64,000 nucleotides of DNA, from NCBI GenBank assembly GCA_964384945.1, contig CAYLMK010000007.1, forward strand, positions 1 through 64,000, given 5' to 3'. Numbering within the stretch: the stretch's first letter is position 1; each line of letters begins with the position of its first letter. Positions 49,663-59,754 of the stretch are shown in pieces. Position numbers and translations under genes: made by a program. The notes under the pieces were generated by a model. That model was not told the DNA's origin. It saw only the letters and a list, made by a program, of their open reading frames with translations, and did no database searches. Source of the DNA: S015-6 sp964384945 (GTDB taxonomy: Bacteria > Desulfobacterota > DSWW01).

Positions 49663-49740
49663 GCTATCAGCTATCAGCCCTCCCCATCCCGCCACCCCGG
49701 GGGCGAGGGGCGGTGGGCTAACAGCTGATAGCTAATAGCT
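49663..49740. repeat. Inverted heptamer repeat element
   Basis: The left arm has two units GCTATCA (49663-49676); the right arm GCTAACA, GCTGATA, GCTAATA and GCT (49717-49740). The arms are reverse-complementary, and a GC-rich CCACCCCGGGGGC segment lies between them, so a long imperfect hairpin can form. It is located between pilA2 and pilD. Confidence 0.7.
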
Positions 49741-49750
49741 AGACCCCCCC

Positions 49751-50158
49751 TCACGGACACGCGGCGTCCTCGCCCCTCTGGTTGTCCTGATTGACGCAGA
49801 ATTTCTTGCCGAAATCAGGACCGTTCGCCTTGCCCGTCGCCGTCGCTGTGAAATCGAGTTGCGGATTCACGCACGTGACCGAGTACTCATAGAGCAGGTC
49901 CGCCTGGTCGCCGGGCCGGAAGTCCGGCAGGGCCAGCATCAGGTCGGAGGTGTTGGCTCCGGCGATGTAGGTGCCCAGTTCGGCGCGGTGTTTTTCCTGG
50001 AGCAGCCGGAGGGTCTCGAGGTTCGTCTTGTATTCTGTTCTCTTTCCCTGTTTCTGGATGCCCATGTACGTGGGGATGGCGATGGCGGCCAGGATACCGA
50101 TGATGGCCACAACGATCATGAGCTCCGTGAGGGTGAAGGCCTTCCGATTGTGTTTCAT
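49751..50158 (-). CDS. Type IV pilin, second (pilA2)
   Basis: A 135-residue prepilin: short leader MKHNRKA then FTLTELMIVVAIIGILAAIA, Glu at +5. The residue before the cleavage is Ala, not the usual Gly. The globular part has TNLETLRLLQEKHRAELGTY and ends VNQDNQRGEDAACP, with three cysteines in the C-terminal half (VTCVNP, KFCVNQ, DAACP). It is the last of three pilin genes downstream of the pilA sigma-54 promoter, 36 bases after the pseudopilin. Confidence 0.85.
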   Translation of the reverse strand: MKHNRKAFTLTELMIVVAIIGILAAIAIPTYMGIQKQGKRTEYKTNLETLRLLQEKHRAELGTYIAGANTSDLMLALPDFRPGDQADLLYEYSVTCVNPQLDFTATATGKANGPDFGKKFCVNQDNQRGEDAACP

Positions 50159-50194
50159 GGCGAATACTCCGTCTCTTCCGCCGTGAAGGGGCGG

Positions 50195-50731
50195 TCAGTC
50201 GATTCCGGGCTCCACGCGGTAGACGGCCAGGATGCCGTCATCGGCCGGACCGCCGTGCGGCTCCTTCGCCGTCACGACCACCGTGGCGCCGATGCTGCCC
50301 ACGGCCGCATCGAGGTCCGGGATCAGGTGGATCCTTCCGTCACGCCTGCAATACACGGGCAGGGTGCCGGTAGGCTCAACGACCAGAAGCGGCCCGTCTC
50401 CGGCCGGCCCCCGGCCCTGCCAGCGTTCGTTGCCGGCACGGGCGTAGTCCCGGAGAACGTCGCCGACCCTGAATGCGCCGTCCCCGGCTCCCGGAACCGC
50501 CGCCTGCGGGGTTGTCGGCCGGCCGGAGACCGTGTTCGAGAGCCAGCCGGGAAGCTCCTCCCTGCAGGCCCCGGCGCAGGCGAGCAGGCGGTCCGTGCGG
50601 GACCGGGCTTGCATCCGAACCACGGACGGGATCGCGAGGGAGGCGAAGATCCCGAGGACCGCGCACACGGTTGCGATCTCGATGAGTCGGATCCCTTTTC
50701 GCCGGTCCAGTCGTGATGCAGCGCTCTTCAT
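50195..50731 (-). CDS. Divergent pilin-like protein, paralogue of the main pilin
   Basis: A 178-residue protein with the signal RRKG|IRLIEIATVCAVLGIFAS: Glu at +5 is kept, but Ile replaces Phe at +1 and the helix is less regular. The C-terminal pattern VVVTAKEPHGGPADDGILAV matches VGTHVEATGGPNNDGILVVH of the main pilin, and the lengths are almost equal (178 and 182), so it looks like a diverged tandem duplicate. It may be a minor or non-assembling subunit. It starts 100 bases after the main pilin stop, beyond a hairpin. Confidence 0.78.
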   Translation of the reverse strand: MKSAASRLDRRKGIRLIEIATVCAVLGIFASLAIPSVVRMQARSRTDRLLACAGACREELPGWLSNTVSGRPTTPQAAVPGAGDGAFRVGDVLRDYARAGNERWQGRGPAGDGPLLVVEPTGTLPVYCRRDGRIHLIPDLDAAVGSIGATVVVTAKEPHGGPADDGILAVYRVEPGID

Positions 50732-50759
50732 GGTCCGGATACCGCCGGCAAAGAACGTA

Positions 50760-50790
50760 GCGACGGGGACAGCCCTGCCGTCCCCGTCGC
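50760..50790 (-). promoter_or_regulatory. Stable hairpin between main pilin and downstream pilin genes
   Basis: A perfect 11-base-pair stem GCGACGGGGAC / GTCCCCGTCGC with a nine-base loop lies 42 bases after the pilA stop. No T tract follows on the minus strand, so it is better read as an mRNA-stabilising or attenuating structure than as a full terminator. Confidence 0.6.
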
Positions 50791-50831
50791 CGATTTTCAG
50801 TTACGGATCGCTTGTTGGTCTGGCCGGTTCA

Positions 50832-51380
50832 TTATTCGCAGGTGACCGTGTGAACCACCAGGATACCGTCGTTGTTCGGACCGCCGGTGGCCTCAACGTG
50901 GGTTCCGACGATCGTGGCGCCGACGATGTCGCCGTTCGAGTTCGTGATCGGGTTGAGATAGACCTGGCCCGTCACGGCCGGTGCCGCATTGGGCACGTAA
51001 AGCGGCAGGGTGGAGTCGAACGGGCTCACGTCGTCAAAGCCGGGGTTGGTTGCGTCGCCGGTACCGCCGTCCGTGCTGTGCAGGGCGACAAAATCGGCAA
51101 TCGGGTCGCCCGATCCGCCTGCGGGGTCGTCCGCATTGTCCAGCGAGCCGTCGCCGTTCAGGTCCACAACTCCTATTTCGCCCGTCAGGTAGGCGGCGAT
51201 CCAGCTGTGCAGTTCGGACTTGCATGCCTGGGACGCGCCCATGACGGCCCGCATCTTGGACTTCTTCTGCATACCGAGATAGTTCGGGATCGCGATGGCG
51301 GCCAAGATACCGATGATGGCCACAACGATCATCAACTCGATCAGGGTGAAGCCTTTCTGGTTTCTCATCTTGCTCAGCAT
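50832..51380 (-). CDS. pilA: Main type IV pilin PilA
   Basis: A 182-residue prepilin from ATG 51380, preceded by a strong AAGGAGG with eight bases spacing. The leader MLSKMRNQKG is cut before FTLIELMIVVAIIGILAAIA, a textbook signal with Glu at +5. A complete calcium loop DLNGDGSLDNAD starts at residue 73 (51129-51164). It is larger than the 61-residue conductive pilins of Geobacter and poor in aromatics. Promoter strength, ribosome site and helix make it the likely main subunit. It stands 178 bases after a sigma-54 promoter and next to pilR. Confidence 0.93.
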   Translation of the reverse strand: MLSKMRNQKGFTLIELMIVVAIIGILAAIAIPNYLGMQKKSKMRAVMGASQACKSELHSWIAAYLTGEIGVVDLNGDGSLDNADDPAGGSGDPIADFVALHSTDGGTGDATNPGFDDVSPFDSTLPLYVPNAAPAVTGQVYLNPITNSNGDIVGATIVGTHVEATGGPNNDGILVVHTVTCE

Positions 51381-51557
51381 GTTGGGTACCTCCTTGGGTT
51401 TTCGGGTTCTCAATGTGGGATAGGGACACTCGTTCTTTCGTGTTTTCGTCTTGTCCTCCGACTCTGCCTTTCACCTCCTTTCTTCAGGGGTTTTCTGCTC
51501 GGTCCGAATCAGGAAAGTTGCTTTCCGTTGCCTTCGAGCGGTTTTCCTGCGCGAATG

Positions 51558-51573
51558 TGCAAAGGGTATGCCA
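51558..51573 (-). promoter_or_regulatory. sigma-54 promoter of the pilA operon; gap 51381-51790
   Basis: TGGCAT-ACCCT-TTGCA on the minus strand fits the -24/-12 consensus with one change. The predicted start near 51547 gives a leader of about 167 bases, with a GGAAAG/CTTTCC hairpin. About 185 bases upstream lies GTGAC-N7-GTCAC (51754-51770), at a typical enhancer distance and a candidate activator site. Confidence 0.75.
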
Positions 51574-51790
51574 CCAGGGCGGCGGAGGCGGCGGGGCGAC
51601 GCCGCGGCCGGAATGCGCGGTTCAGCGAGGCACGACATAGGTGCTTGATATTCGGCCGGAAAAAGCGCCGATACCGCTCGCGGAAGCGGTTCCTCGTGGC
51701 CGGGTTCCTTGCGCCGGGGCATGCGGAATGGACCCCTTGATTCACGCCTCGGAGTGACGGGATTTGTCACCCGGTTGACGCGGGAGAGCC

Positions 51791-53203
51791 TCATGCGGCC
51801 TCGTCCCGGTCGTTCATCGCGTATTTTTCCAGCCTGTAACGGAAGGAACGGAAGCTGACATGAAGCAGCTCCGCGGCCCTCTTCTTCACGCCGTGGGTCC
51901 TCTCCAGGGCCTGCAGGATCATCTTCTTCTCGATGTCCTCGACCAGGTCTTCGAGATGGACTCCCTCCTCGGGAAGGCGAAGGACCTCCTGGCCCCTGCC
52001 CGTTGCGCCCCACTCGCGTCTCATCCCATGCGCGATGTCCGAGGGGAGCGAGGCGGTCTGGACCTCGGAGGAGCCCTCGAGGGCCACCGCGCGCTCCAGG
52101 ATGTTTTCGAGTTCCCGCACGTTGCCCGGATACAGGTAGCCCTTGAGCTTCTCCATGGCCTCTTGCGAGATCCCGTCGATCTTTCGGTTCAACTGCGCCG
52201 CGTACTTGCGAACGAAGTGCTCGGCCAGAATGGGGATGTCTTCCTTGCGCTGGCGCAGCGGCGGCAATTGGATCTGGATCACGTTCAGCCGGTAGTACAG
52301 GTCCTCCCGGAAGGTCCCTCGCTCGATCTCGGCCTCGAGGTCCTTGTTCGTGGCGCAGATGATCCGGACATTGACCGAGAGGTTCTCCGTGCAGCCCACG
52401 CGCCGGAAGGTCCTCTCCTGGATGAAGCGCAGAAGCTTCACCTGCATGGCGAGCGGGATCTCCCCCACCTCGTCCAGGAAGACCGTACCGCCGTTGGCCA
52501 TCTCCAGGAGCCCGATCTTGTTCTGGATGGCGCCCGTGAACGACCCTTTGATATGGCCGAAGAGTTCGCTCTCGATCAGGTTCTCCGGGATGGCGCCGCA
52601 GTGGATGGTGACGAACGGCTCGTCCCGGCGGCTGCTTTGCTGGTGAATGGCCTTGGCGACCAGCTCCTTGCCGGTTCCGCTCTCGCCCGTGAGCAGGACG
52701 TTGGTGGGCGTGTCCGCGATCTTCTCGATGAGGTTGAAGACCCGTTCGATGGCCGGGCTCTTTCCGATGATCAGCTTATGGGTGTCCGGGATATCGAGCT
52801 GCTTCTTCAGAAGCTTGTTCTGCCGTTCCAGGCACCTTCGTTCGAGTGCGCGCTTGATGACGATCCGGATCTCCTCGACCTTGAAGGGCTTCGTGATGTA
52901 GTCCAGGGCGCCCTGCTTCATCGCCTCGACCGCGGATTCGGTGGAGGCATACGCGGTGATCATGATCACGGCCGTGTCGGGCCACGTCTCCTTCGCCTTC
53001 CTGAGTACGCCCAGCCCGTCGATGTCCGGCATCCTGACGTCGCAGATGACGGCGTCGAAGAATCGCTTTTCGATCCGTTCGATCGCCGCGGCGCCGTTCT
53101 CCGCGGTATCGACCTCGAACCCGTCGCGCCGGAGCATGATCTCGAGGAATTCCCGCATGCTCTTCTCGTCATCGACCACGAGGATCTTGCTCTTCGCTGT
53201 CAT
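51791..53203 (-). CDS. pilR: Sigma-54 response regulator PilR
   Basis: A 470-residue NtrC-type protein: receiver with KILVVDDEKSMREFLEIML and DAVICDVRMPDIDG, AAA+ core with GESGTGKELVAKAIHQQSSR, the loop GSFTGA that PilR of Pseudomonas also has, and GGTVFLDEVGEIP. The C-terminal helix-turn-helix is THGVKKRAAELLHVSFRSFR. Its start overlaps the pilS stop as ATGA. With PilS it should activate the sigma-54 pilA promoter 218 bases downstream of its own stop. Confidence 0.94.
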   Translation of the reverse strand: MTAKSKILVVDDEKSMREFLEIMLRRDGFEVDTAENGAAAIERIEKRFFDAVICDVRMPDIDGLGVLRKAKETWPDTAVIMITAYASTESAVEAMKQGALDYITKPFKVEEIRIVIKRALERRCLERQNKLLKKQLDIPDTHKLIIGKSPAIERVFNLIEKIADTPTNVLLTGESGTGKELVAKAIHQQSSRRDEPFVTIHCGAIPENLIESELFGHIKGSFTGAIQNKIGLLEMANGGTVFLDEVGEIPLAMQVKLLRFIQERTFRRVGCTENLSVNVRIICATNKDLEAEIERGTFREDLYYRLNVIQIQLPPLRQRKEDIPILAEHFVRKYAAQLNRKIDGISQEAMEKLKGYLYPGNVRELENILERAVALEGSSEVQTASLPSDIAHGMRREWGATGRGQEVLRLPEEGVHLEDLVEDIEKKMILQALERTHGVKKRAAELLHVSFRSFRYRLEKYAMNDRDEAA

Positions 53204-55110
53204 TCCATACCTCCTGGTTGCGCAAGGAGTCCTTCCCCGGGCTCCGCGGATGTATTTCCATCGAAGGGGTCAAGCGAACGGGCCCGCGAGGCCACGCTTT
53301 CCCGTAAAGGGCTTTCCGAGCCGGCGCGTGCGAGCCCCGTCGACGCCTGCGGGGCCGCGGCGGCGACTCCACCGGGCAGTTCGATCTCGAAAACCGTTCC
53401 CTCCCCCGGCTTGCTGCGGACGTGGATTCTTCCACCGTGGTTTTCCACGATCCGGTGGACGATGGCCAGGCCCAGGCCCGTGCCTCCGGGTCGGCTTGTG
53501 TAGAAGGGGTCGAAGACTCTCCCCAGGTCCTCGACGGCGATTCCTTTCCCGTTGTCCCGCACCCTCCAAAGCACGGAGCAGCCGCGCCCCCCGCCCCTCG
53601 CCTCCTCCGCCTCGACCTGTATCCGCCCGCCGTCGGAGATCGCCTGCGCCGCGTTGAGCAGCAGATTCCAGAGGATCTGCTGCAACTGCCGCCGGTTTGC
53701 ATCGACGAACAGGCCCGGCTGGATGCGGACCTGCACCTCCAGCCCGTCCCGAAAGTGGGGCCCCTTCTTGAAGATCTCCAGCGTATCTTCCACCAGGTCG
53801 CGCAGGGGGATGGACTCCCGGTCGCCCGCGTGGGGGAACGCGAACAGGAGGAAGTCCGTGATGAGGCCGTTGAGCCGCTCGCTCTCCTTCAGGACGATGC
53901 CCATCAGCCGCTCCTGGGTTTCCCCGAGCGAGGATTCCCCTTTGAGGAGCTGGATGGACCCGTAGATCGAGGCCAGGGGGTTGCGGATCTCGTGGGCCAG
54001 GCCGGCGGCCATCTCGCCGATGGCGGCGAGTTTTTCCTTTCTTCGGAGGGCCTCCTCCATCTGTTTGAAGTACGTGAGGTCCTGAAAGACGATCAGGTGG
54101 CCGAAGGGCTCTCCGCGGGCGTCGCGCAAGACCGCGCCGGAGCATCCGAGCGTGAGGCTCTTGCCGTCCTGACGGGCGTACGCCTGCTCCCACCGCAGGG
54201 GAGATGTGGACGCGGCGTCCTGAATGTCCAGTTCCTCGAGGGGCACCCGGCCCAGGAAATCCTCCACCTTGCTGCCGAGCAGCGCGGCCCGGGGCCGGTC
54301 GGTGATCGCGGAGGCCGCTTCGTTCACGGACATGATCCGGCCTTGACGGTCGAGCGTGATCAGGCCCGAGCGGATGCACCGGACGATCGATTCGTTCAGG
54401 CGAAGGAGGTCCCGGACCTTCTCGGACTTCTCCTGGAGGAGCAGGTTCGTCTGGGAGAACCTCTGCTTGAGAGTGCCGGTCAGCCAGGCCGCCGAGCCCA
54501 TGGCGGCGAAGATGAAGATCAGGTTGGCGAGGGGATATCCGGCCGGCTCGGTCGCCACCGGGGCTGCGATGGGGGTCGCCTTCGGGAACAGGGCCCAGTG
54601 GTACTCCAGGTGCAGTTCCAGCCAGTAGAGCAGGCCGCAGAGAAAGGCGATGAGAACGGCGCCGTACAGGCCGAGCAGGATGCTTCCCTCGATGATGACG
54701 AAGAGATACAGGAAGATGAAGAGGCTTCCGGTCCCGCCGGTGCAGTAGATCCAGACGGCCGTGAAGGCGAGGTCCCAGCCGACCTGCAGCTTGGCCAGGA
54801 GGTCCCGCGACACGCGCGCGCGCAGGCTGAACCAGGTCAGCATGCTGAATGCGTAGGCGTAGAGAAGAAGATGGACCAGGCGCGGCGCGGCCTGGGGCAG
54901 TTCGCCTTCCGAGGCCCGCGCGGCGAGCATGGCGACGAAGAGACACAGGCAGGTGGTCAGGACGACGCGCGCCCAGAGGCATCCGCGCACGAGCGGGCCC
55001 AGGCGCTCCTCGCCGGCCGTCGCGGAGACGGGCGCCGGGGGCGCCCCGCCCCGGGGCGTGCCGGAGGCGGCCGGGTCGCGCAAGGGCGGTCTGTCTGCCT
55101 TTCTGCTCAA
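53200..55110 (-). CDS. pilS: Sensor histidine kinase PilS
   Basis: A 636-residue protein, start TTG 55110 with GGAG eight bases upstream. Several membrane helices in residues 40-220 (VVLTTCLCLFVAMLA, FIFLYLFVIIEGSILLG, NLIFIFAAMGSAAWL) fit the six-helix PilS sensor that reads pilin in the membrane. A PAS domain (RLNESIVRCIRSGLITLDRQ), H box LAHEIRNPLASIYGSIQLL, N box NLLLNAAQAI and GGTGLGLAIV follow. It overlaps pilR by 4 bases. Confidence 0.93.
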   Translation of the reverse strand: MSRKADRPPLRDPAASGTPRGGAPPAPVSATAGEERLGPLVRGCLWARVVLTTCLCLFVAMLAARASEGELPQAAPRLVHLLLYAYAFSMLTWFSLRARVSRDLLAKLQVGWDLAFTAVWIYCTGGTGSLFIFLYLFVIIEGSILLGLYGAVLIAFLCGLLYWLELHLEYHWALFPKATPIAAPVATEPAGYPLANLIFIFAAMGSAAWLTGTLKQRFSQTNLLLQEKSEKVRDLLRLNESIVRCIRSGLITLDRQGRIMSVNEAASAITDRPRAALLGSKVEDFLGRVPLEELDIQDAASTSPLRWEQAYARQDGKSLTLGCSGAVLRDARGEPFGHLIVFQDLTYFKQMEEALRRKEKLAAIGEMAAGLAHEIRNPLASIYGSIQLLKGESSLGETQERLMGIVLKESERLNGLITDFLLFAFPHAGDRESIPLRDLVEDTLEIFKKGPHFRDGLEVQVRIQPGLFVDANRRQLQQILWNLLLNAAQAISDGGRIQVEAEEARGGGRGCSVLWRVRDNGKGIAVEDLGRVFDPFYTSRPGGTGLGLAIVHRIVENHGGRIHVRSKPGEGTVFEIELPGGVAAAAPQASTGLARAGSESPLRESVASRARSLDPFDGNTSAEPGEGLLAQPGGME

Positions 55111-55200
55111 AGAAGCGACTCCAGGGTTTGCGGTTCTCGAAGGCTTGCGCCCGCCTCCTCTTGCCTTTGCCCTTTCCCGTTTCGGCTGCGACGAACCCGC

Positions 55201-56409
55201 CTAGGCGACCACCGAGGCCATCTTGAAGATCGGCAGGTACATACAGACCATCATGCCGCCGATCAGCACGCCCAGTACGACCATCATCAGGGGCTCGAGC
55301 AGGGAGGTGAGCGCGGCCACGGTCGCATCGACCTCTTCGTCGTAGAAATCGGCGATCTTGTTCAGCATGGCGTCGAGCGAGCCGGTGCTCTCGCCCACGC
55401 CGATCATCTGGACCACCATGCCGGAGAAGACCTCGGACTGTTCGAGAGGCTCGGCGATCGTCTTTCCCTCGGAGATGCTCACCCGCGTCTTCATGATGGC
55501 CTCCTCGACCACCCTGTTCCCGGAGGCCTTGGCGGTGATGAGCAGGCCGTCCAGGATCGGCACGCCGCTGGAGACCAGCGTGCCGAGGGTTCGCGTGAAG
55601 CGGGCGGTCGCGATCTTGAGCAGCAGGTCGCCGAAGATCGGCAGCTTCAGGAGCGTCCGGTCGATCACCATCCGCCCCTGTTCGGTGCGGTAGTACCGGC
55701 GCAGCAGGAAGACGGCTCCGATGACGCCGGCGATCATGTAGAAGATGTTCGCTTTCATGAAGTTGCTGAGCGCGATGATGAACTGGGTGGGCGCCGGCAG
55801 GGCGGCCCCGAAGCCCTTGAACATCTGCTCGAACACGGGGATGACGAAGACGAGGAGCACGATCACGACCAGGACCGAGACGCCCAGGATGGCGGAAGGA
55901 TACACCATGGCGCCCTTGACCCTCTTCTTCAGGGCGATCGATTTCTCCATGTACTGGCTGAGCCTGCTCAGAATGATGTCCAGCGTGCCGCCGATCTCGC
56001 CCGCCGTGACCAGGTTGGTGTACAGGTCGTCGAAGGCCTTGGGATGCTTCCGCAGGGCATCCGAGAAGGTGGCGCCCCCCTCGACGTCGCCCTTGACGGC
56101 AAGCAGCGTATCCTTGAAGGCCTGGTTCTCCTGCTGGTTCGCCAGGATCTCCAGGGACTGGACAAGCGGGAGGCCCGAATCGATCATGGTGGCCAGTTGC
56201 CGCGTGAAAACCGCCACCTCCTTCTGCGTGACGCGGTGACTGAGTTTGAACGAGAAGCGGGAGGCCTTTTCCTTCTCCGCCTTGACCTGAATGGGTACGA
56301 TCTGCTGCTTCCTCAGGTTCAGGACGGCGACGGCCGCGTTGGCCGCCTCCATCTCTCCCCGGATGACTTCCCCTTGCCGGTTCTTTCCCTGCCACTTGAA
56401 CAAAGGCAT
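55201..56409 (-). CDS. pilC: Pilus inner-membrane platform protein PilC
   Basis: A 402-residue GspF-family protein: MPLFKWQGKNRQGEVIRGEM at the start, two homologous cytoplasmic domains with FTRQLATMIDSGLPLVQSLE and FTRTLGTLVSSGVPILDGLL, and three membrane helices (VLVVIVLLVFVIPVFEQM, IAGVIGAVFLLRRYY, MMVVLGVLIGGMMVCMYLPI). It links the PilB/PilT motors with the pilin rod. It sits after pilT in the operon. Confidence 0.95.
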   Translation of the reverse strand: MPLFKWQGKNRQGEVIRGEMEAANAAVAVLNLRKQQIVPIQVKAEKEKASRFSFKLSHRVTQKEVAVFTRQLATMIDSGLPLVQSLEILANQQENQAFKDTLLAVKGDVEGGATFSDALRKHPKAFDDLYTNLVTAGEIGGTLDIILSRLSQYMEKSIALKKRVKGAMVYPSAILGVSVLVVIVLLVFVIPVFEQMFKGFGAALPAPTQFIIALSNFMKANIFYMIAGVIGAVFLLRRYYRTEQGRMVIDRTLLKLPIFGDLLLKIATARFTRTLGTLVSSGVPILDGLLITAKASGNRVVEEAIMKTRVSISEGKTIAEPLEQSEVFSGMVVQMIGVGESTGSLDAMLNKIADFYDEEVDATVAALTSLLEPLMMVVLGVLIGGMMVCMYLPIFKMASVVA

Positions 56410-56493
56410 TGGAGTCTCCTCCTGGAACCGCGAGCGAGGCCTTCGGCCGGATCGTCGGGCACGAGACCGCGCGTGCCCGGCTTCCCTGCCCTC

Positions 56494-57669
56494 TTACCGG
56501 TTCCTGTATGGTGGTTTCTGCGTCGGTTGATACCTTGCCCCCTGCGTCCCTGCGGCCCGCGGCCCTTGCGTGCCCGTGGCCCTCGCCCCGCCCTCGAGCT
56601 GAGGCTCCCTCGAGGCGATCATCTCGTTCAATTCGTCCGGCGAAGACGAGCGGCAGATGGCGTCGTCGTAGTTGATGATCCTTCGCGTGAACAGCTCCGC
56701 AAGGGCCTGGTTCATGGTCTGCATTTCAAACTTCGACTGCCCCATCTGCATCTGGGAGTAGATCTGATGGATCTTCTCCTCCCGGATCAGGTTGCGGATC
56801 GCGGCGTTCGGCACCATGATCTCGAGGGCGAGCACGCGCCCCTTGCCGCCCATCCGGGGGATCAGGATCTGGCTGAGCACTCCCTCCAGGACCAGGGAGA
56901 GTTGGGCCCGGACCTGGGGCTGCTGGAAGGGAGGAAAGACGTCGACGATACGGTTGATCGTTTGCACGCAAGAGTTCGTGTGGAGCGTCGCGAAGGCCAG
57001 ATGGCCCGTCTCCGCGATGGTCAGGGCGGCCTCGATCGTCTCCAGGTCCCGCATTTCACCGATCAGCACGACGTCCGGGTCCTGCCGCAGGATGTGTTTG
57101 AGGGCCTTCTTGAAGCTGACCGTGTCCGCCCCCACCTCGCGCTGATTCACGATGGCTTTCTTGTGGGCGTGGACGTATTCGATCGGGTCCTCGATGGTGA
57201 CGATGTGAAGCGGCCGGGTCGAGTTGATCTCGTCGAGCATGGCCGCCAGCGTCGTCGTCTTGCCGCTTCCGGTCGGCCCGGTCACCAGGATCAGCCCCCG
57301 GGGCTTCCGGGTGAGTTCTTTCACGATCGGGGGAAGGCCGAGCTCCTGGAAGCTCCGGATGCTGTAGGGAATCGTCCGGAAGGCCCCGGCCACGGTTCCC
57401 CGCTGCACGAACAGGTTCGCGCGGAAGCGGCTCAGGTCCTTGATGCCGAAGGAAAGGTCCAGCTCGTTCTCCTCTTCGAACCGTTTCTTCTGCTGCTCGG
57501 TGAGAACGCTGTAGCACATCTGTTTCGTATCGATCGGCGAGAGCGGCTCCATGTGGAGGCTCACCAGGTTTCCGTCGACCCGTATCTGCGGCGGCGAGCC
57601 CACCGTGAGGTGGAGGTCGGAGGCGTCCTTTTCGATCATGATTTTCAAAAGTTCCGGTAGTGAAGCCAT
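56494..57669 (-). CDS. pilT: Pilus retraction ATPase PilT
   Basis: A 391-residue protein. Walker A is GPTGSGKTTTLAAML, the Asp box IEDPIEYVH, Walker B DPDVVLIGEMRD, and the His box TGHLAFATLHTN. The retraction signature AIRNLIREEK near residue 300 separates it from PilB. The tail has a Gly/Thr/Gln-rich repeat (ATGTQGPRAAGTQGARY) not needed for the fold. It powers pilus retraction. It is coded between pilB and pilC. Confidence 0.96.
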   Translation of the reverse strand: MASLPELLKIMIEKDASDLHLTVGSPPQIRVDGNLVSLHMEPLSPIDTKQMCYSVLTEQQKKRFEEENELDLSFGIKDLSRFRANLFVQRGTVAGAFRTIPYSIRSFQELGLPPIVKELTRKPRGLILVTGPTGSGKTTTLAAMLDEINSTRPLHIVTIEDPIEYVHAHKKAIVNQREVGADTVSFKKALKHILRQDPDVVLIGEMRDLETIEAALTIAETGHLAFATLHTNSCVQTINRIVDVFPPFQQPQVRAQLSLVLEGVLSQILIPRMGGKGRVLALEIMVPNAAIRNLIREEKIHQIYSQMQMGQSKFEMQTMNQALAELFTRRIINYDDAICRSSSPDELNEMIASREPQLEGGARATGTQGPRAAGTQGARYQPTQKPPYRNR

Positions 57670-57711
57670 GGATTTCCTCCTGCAGGGATTCTTCTTTTCC
57701 CGTTGACACCG

Positions 57712-59472
<1,761 letters not shown>

Positions 59473-59631
59473 CTTGGTGGGAGACAGATCAGCCTCGGCA
59501 AGCTGCCCATTCTGCGATCGTGCCAAGGAAACAGCCCTCTTCGCGAATCCGAATTTTGTCAATGCATGCCCGGCTGCGTGCCCCGGAACGGCATCCGGGA
59601 GACACGGGGCGTCCGGCCTGCCCGGGTTTTG

Positions 59632-59647
59632 AGCAAGATTTGTACCA
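59632..59647 (-). promoter_or_regulatory. sigma-54 promoter of the pilBTC-pilSR operon
   Basis: TGGTAC-AAATC-TTGCT on the minus strand matches the -24/-12 element with one change (C to T in TGGCAC). It lies 160 bases before the pilB ATG in the gap between selA and pilB. The predicted start is near 59621. Confidence 0.68.
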
Positions 59648-59754
59648 AGGTGACGCAGATTGTTTACGGGAGGGTAAACGACCGGAGTTGTGCCGTAAAA
59701 GCCGGAGCGGGCCGGGGGCGGCAGCGCGGGAGGATGGGGAAAGGTGAAAAAAGG

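Noticed and set aside
50832..51380. Conductive (nanowire-type) pilin
   Set aside because: The pilin is 182 residues with a large globular domain and few aromatics, unlike the short aromatic-rich pilins of Geobacter; no multihaem cytochromes are in the window.
51034..51474. GTG-started frame in the pilA leader behind AAAGGAGGTG
   Set aside because: The start is too close to the ribosome site, and the frame runs on into pilA out of phase; it is most likely chance.
56494..56600. GTQG-type repeats at the end of PilT as a CRISPR or minisatellite
   Set aside because: Only two short coding repeats; no regular spacers.
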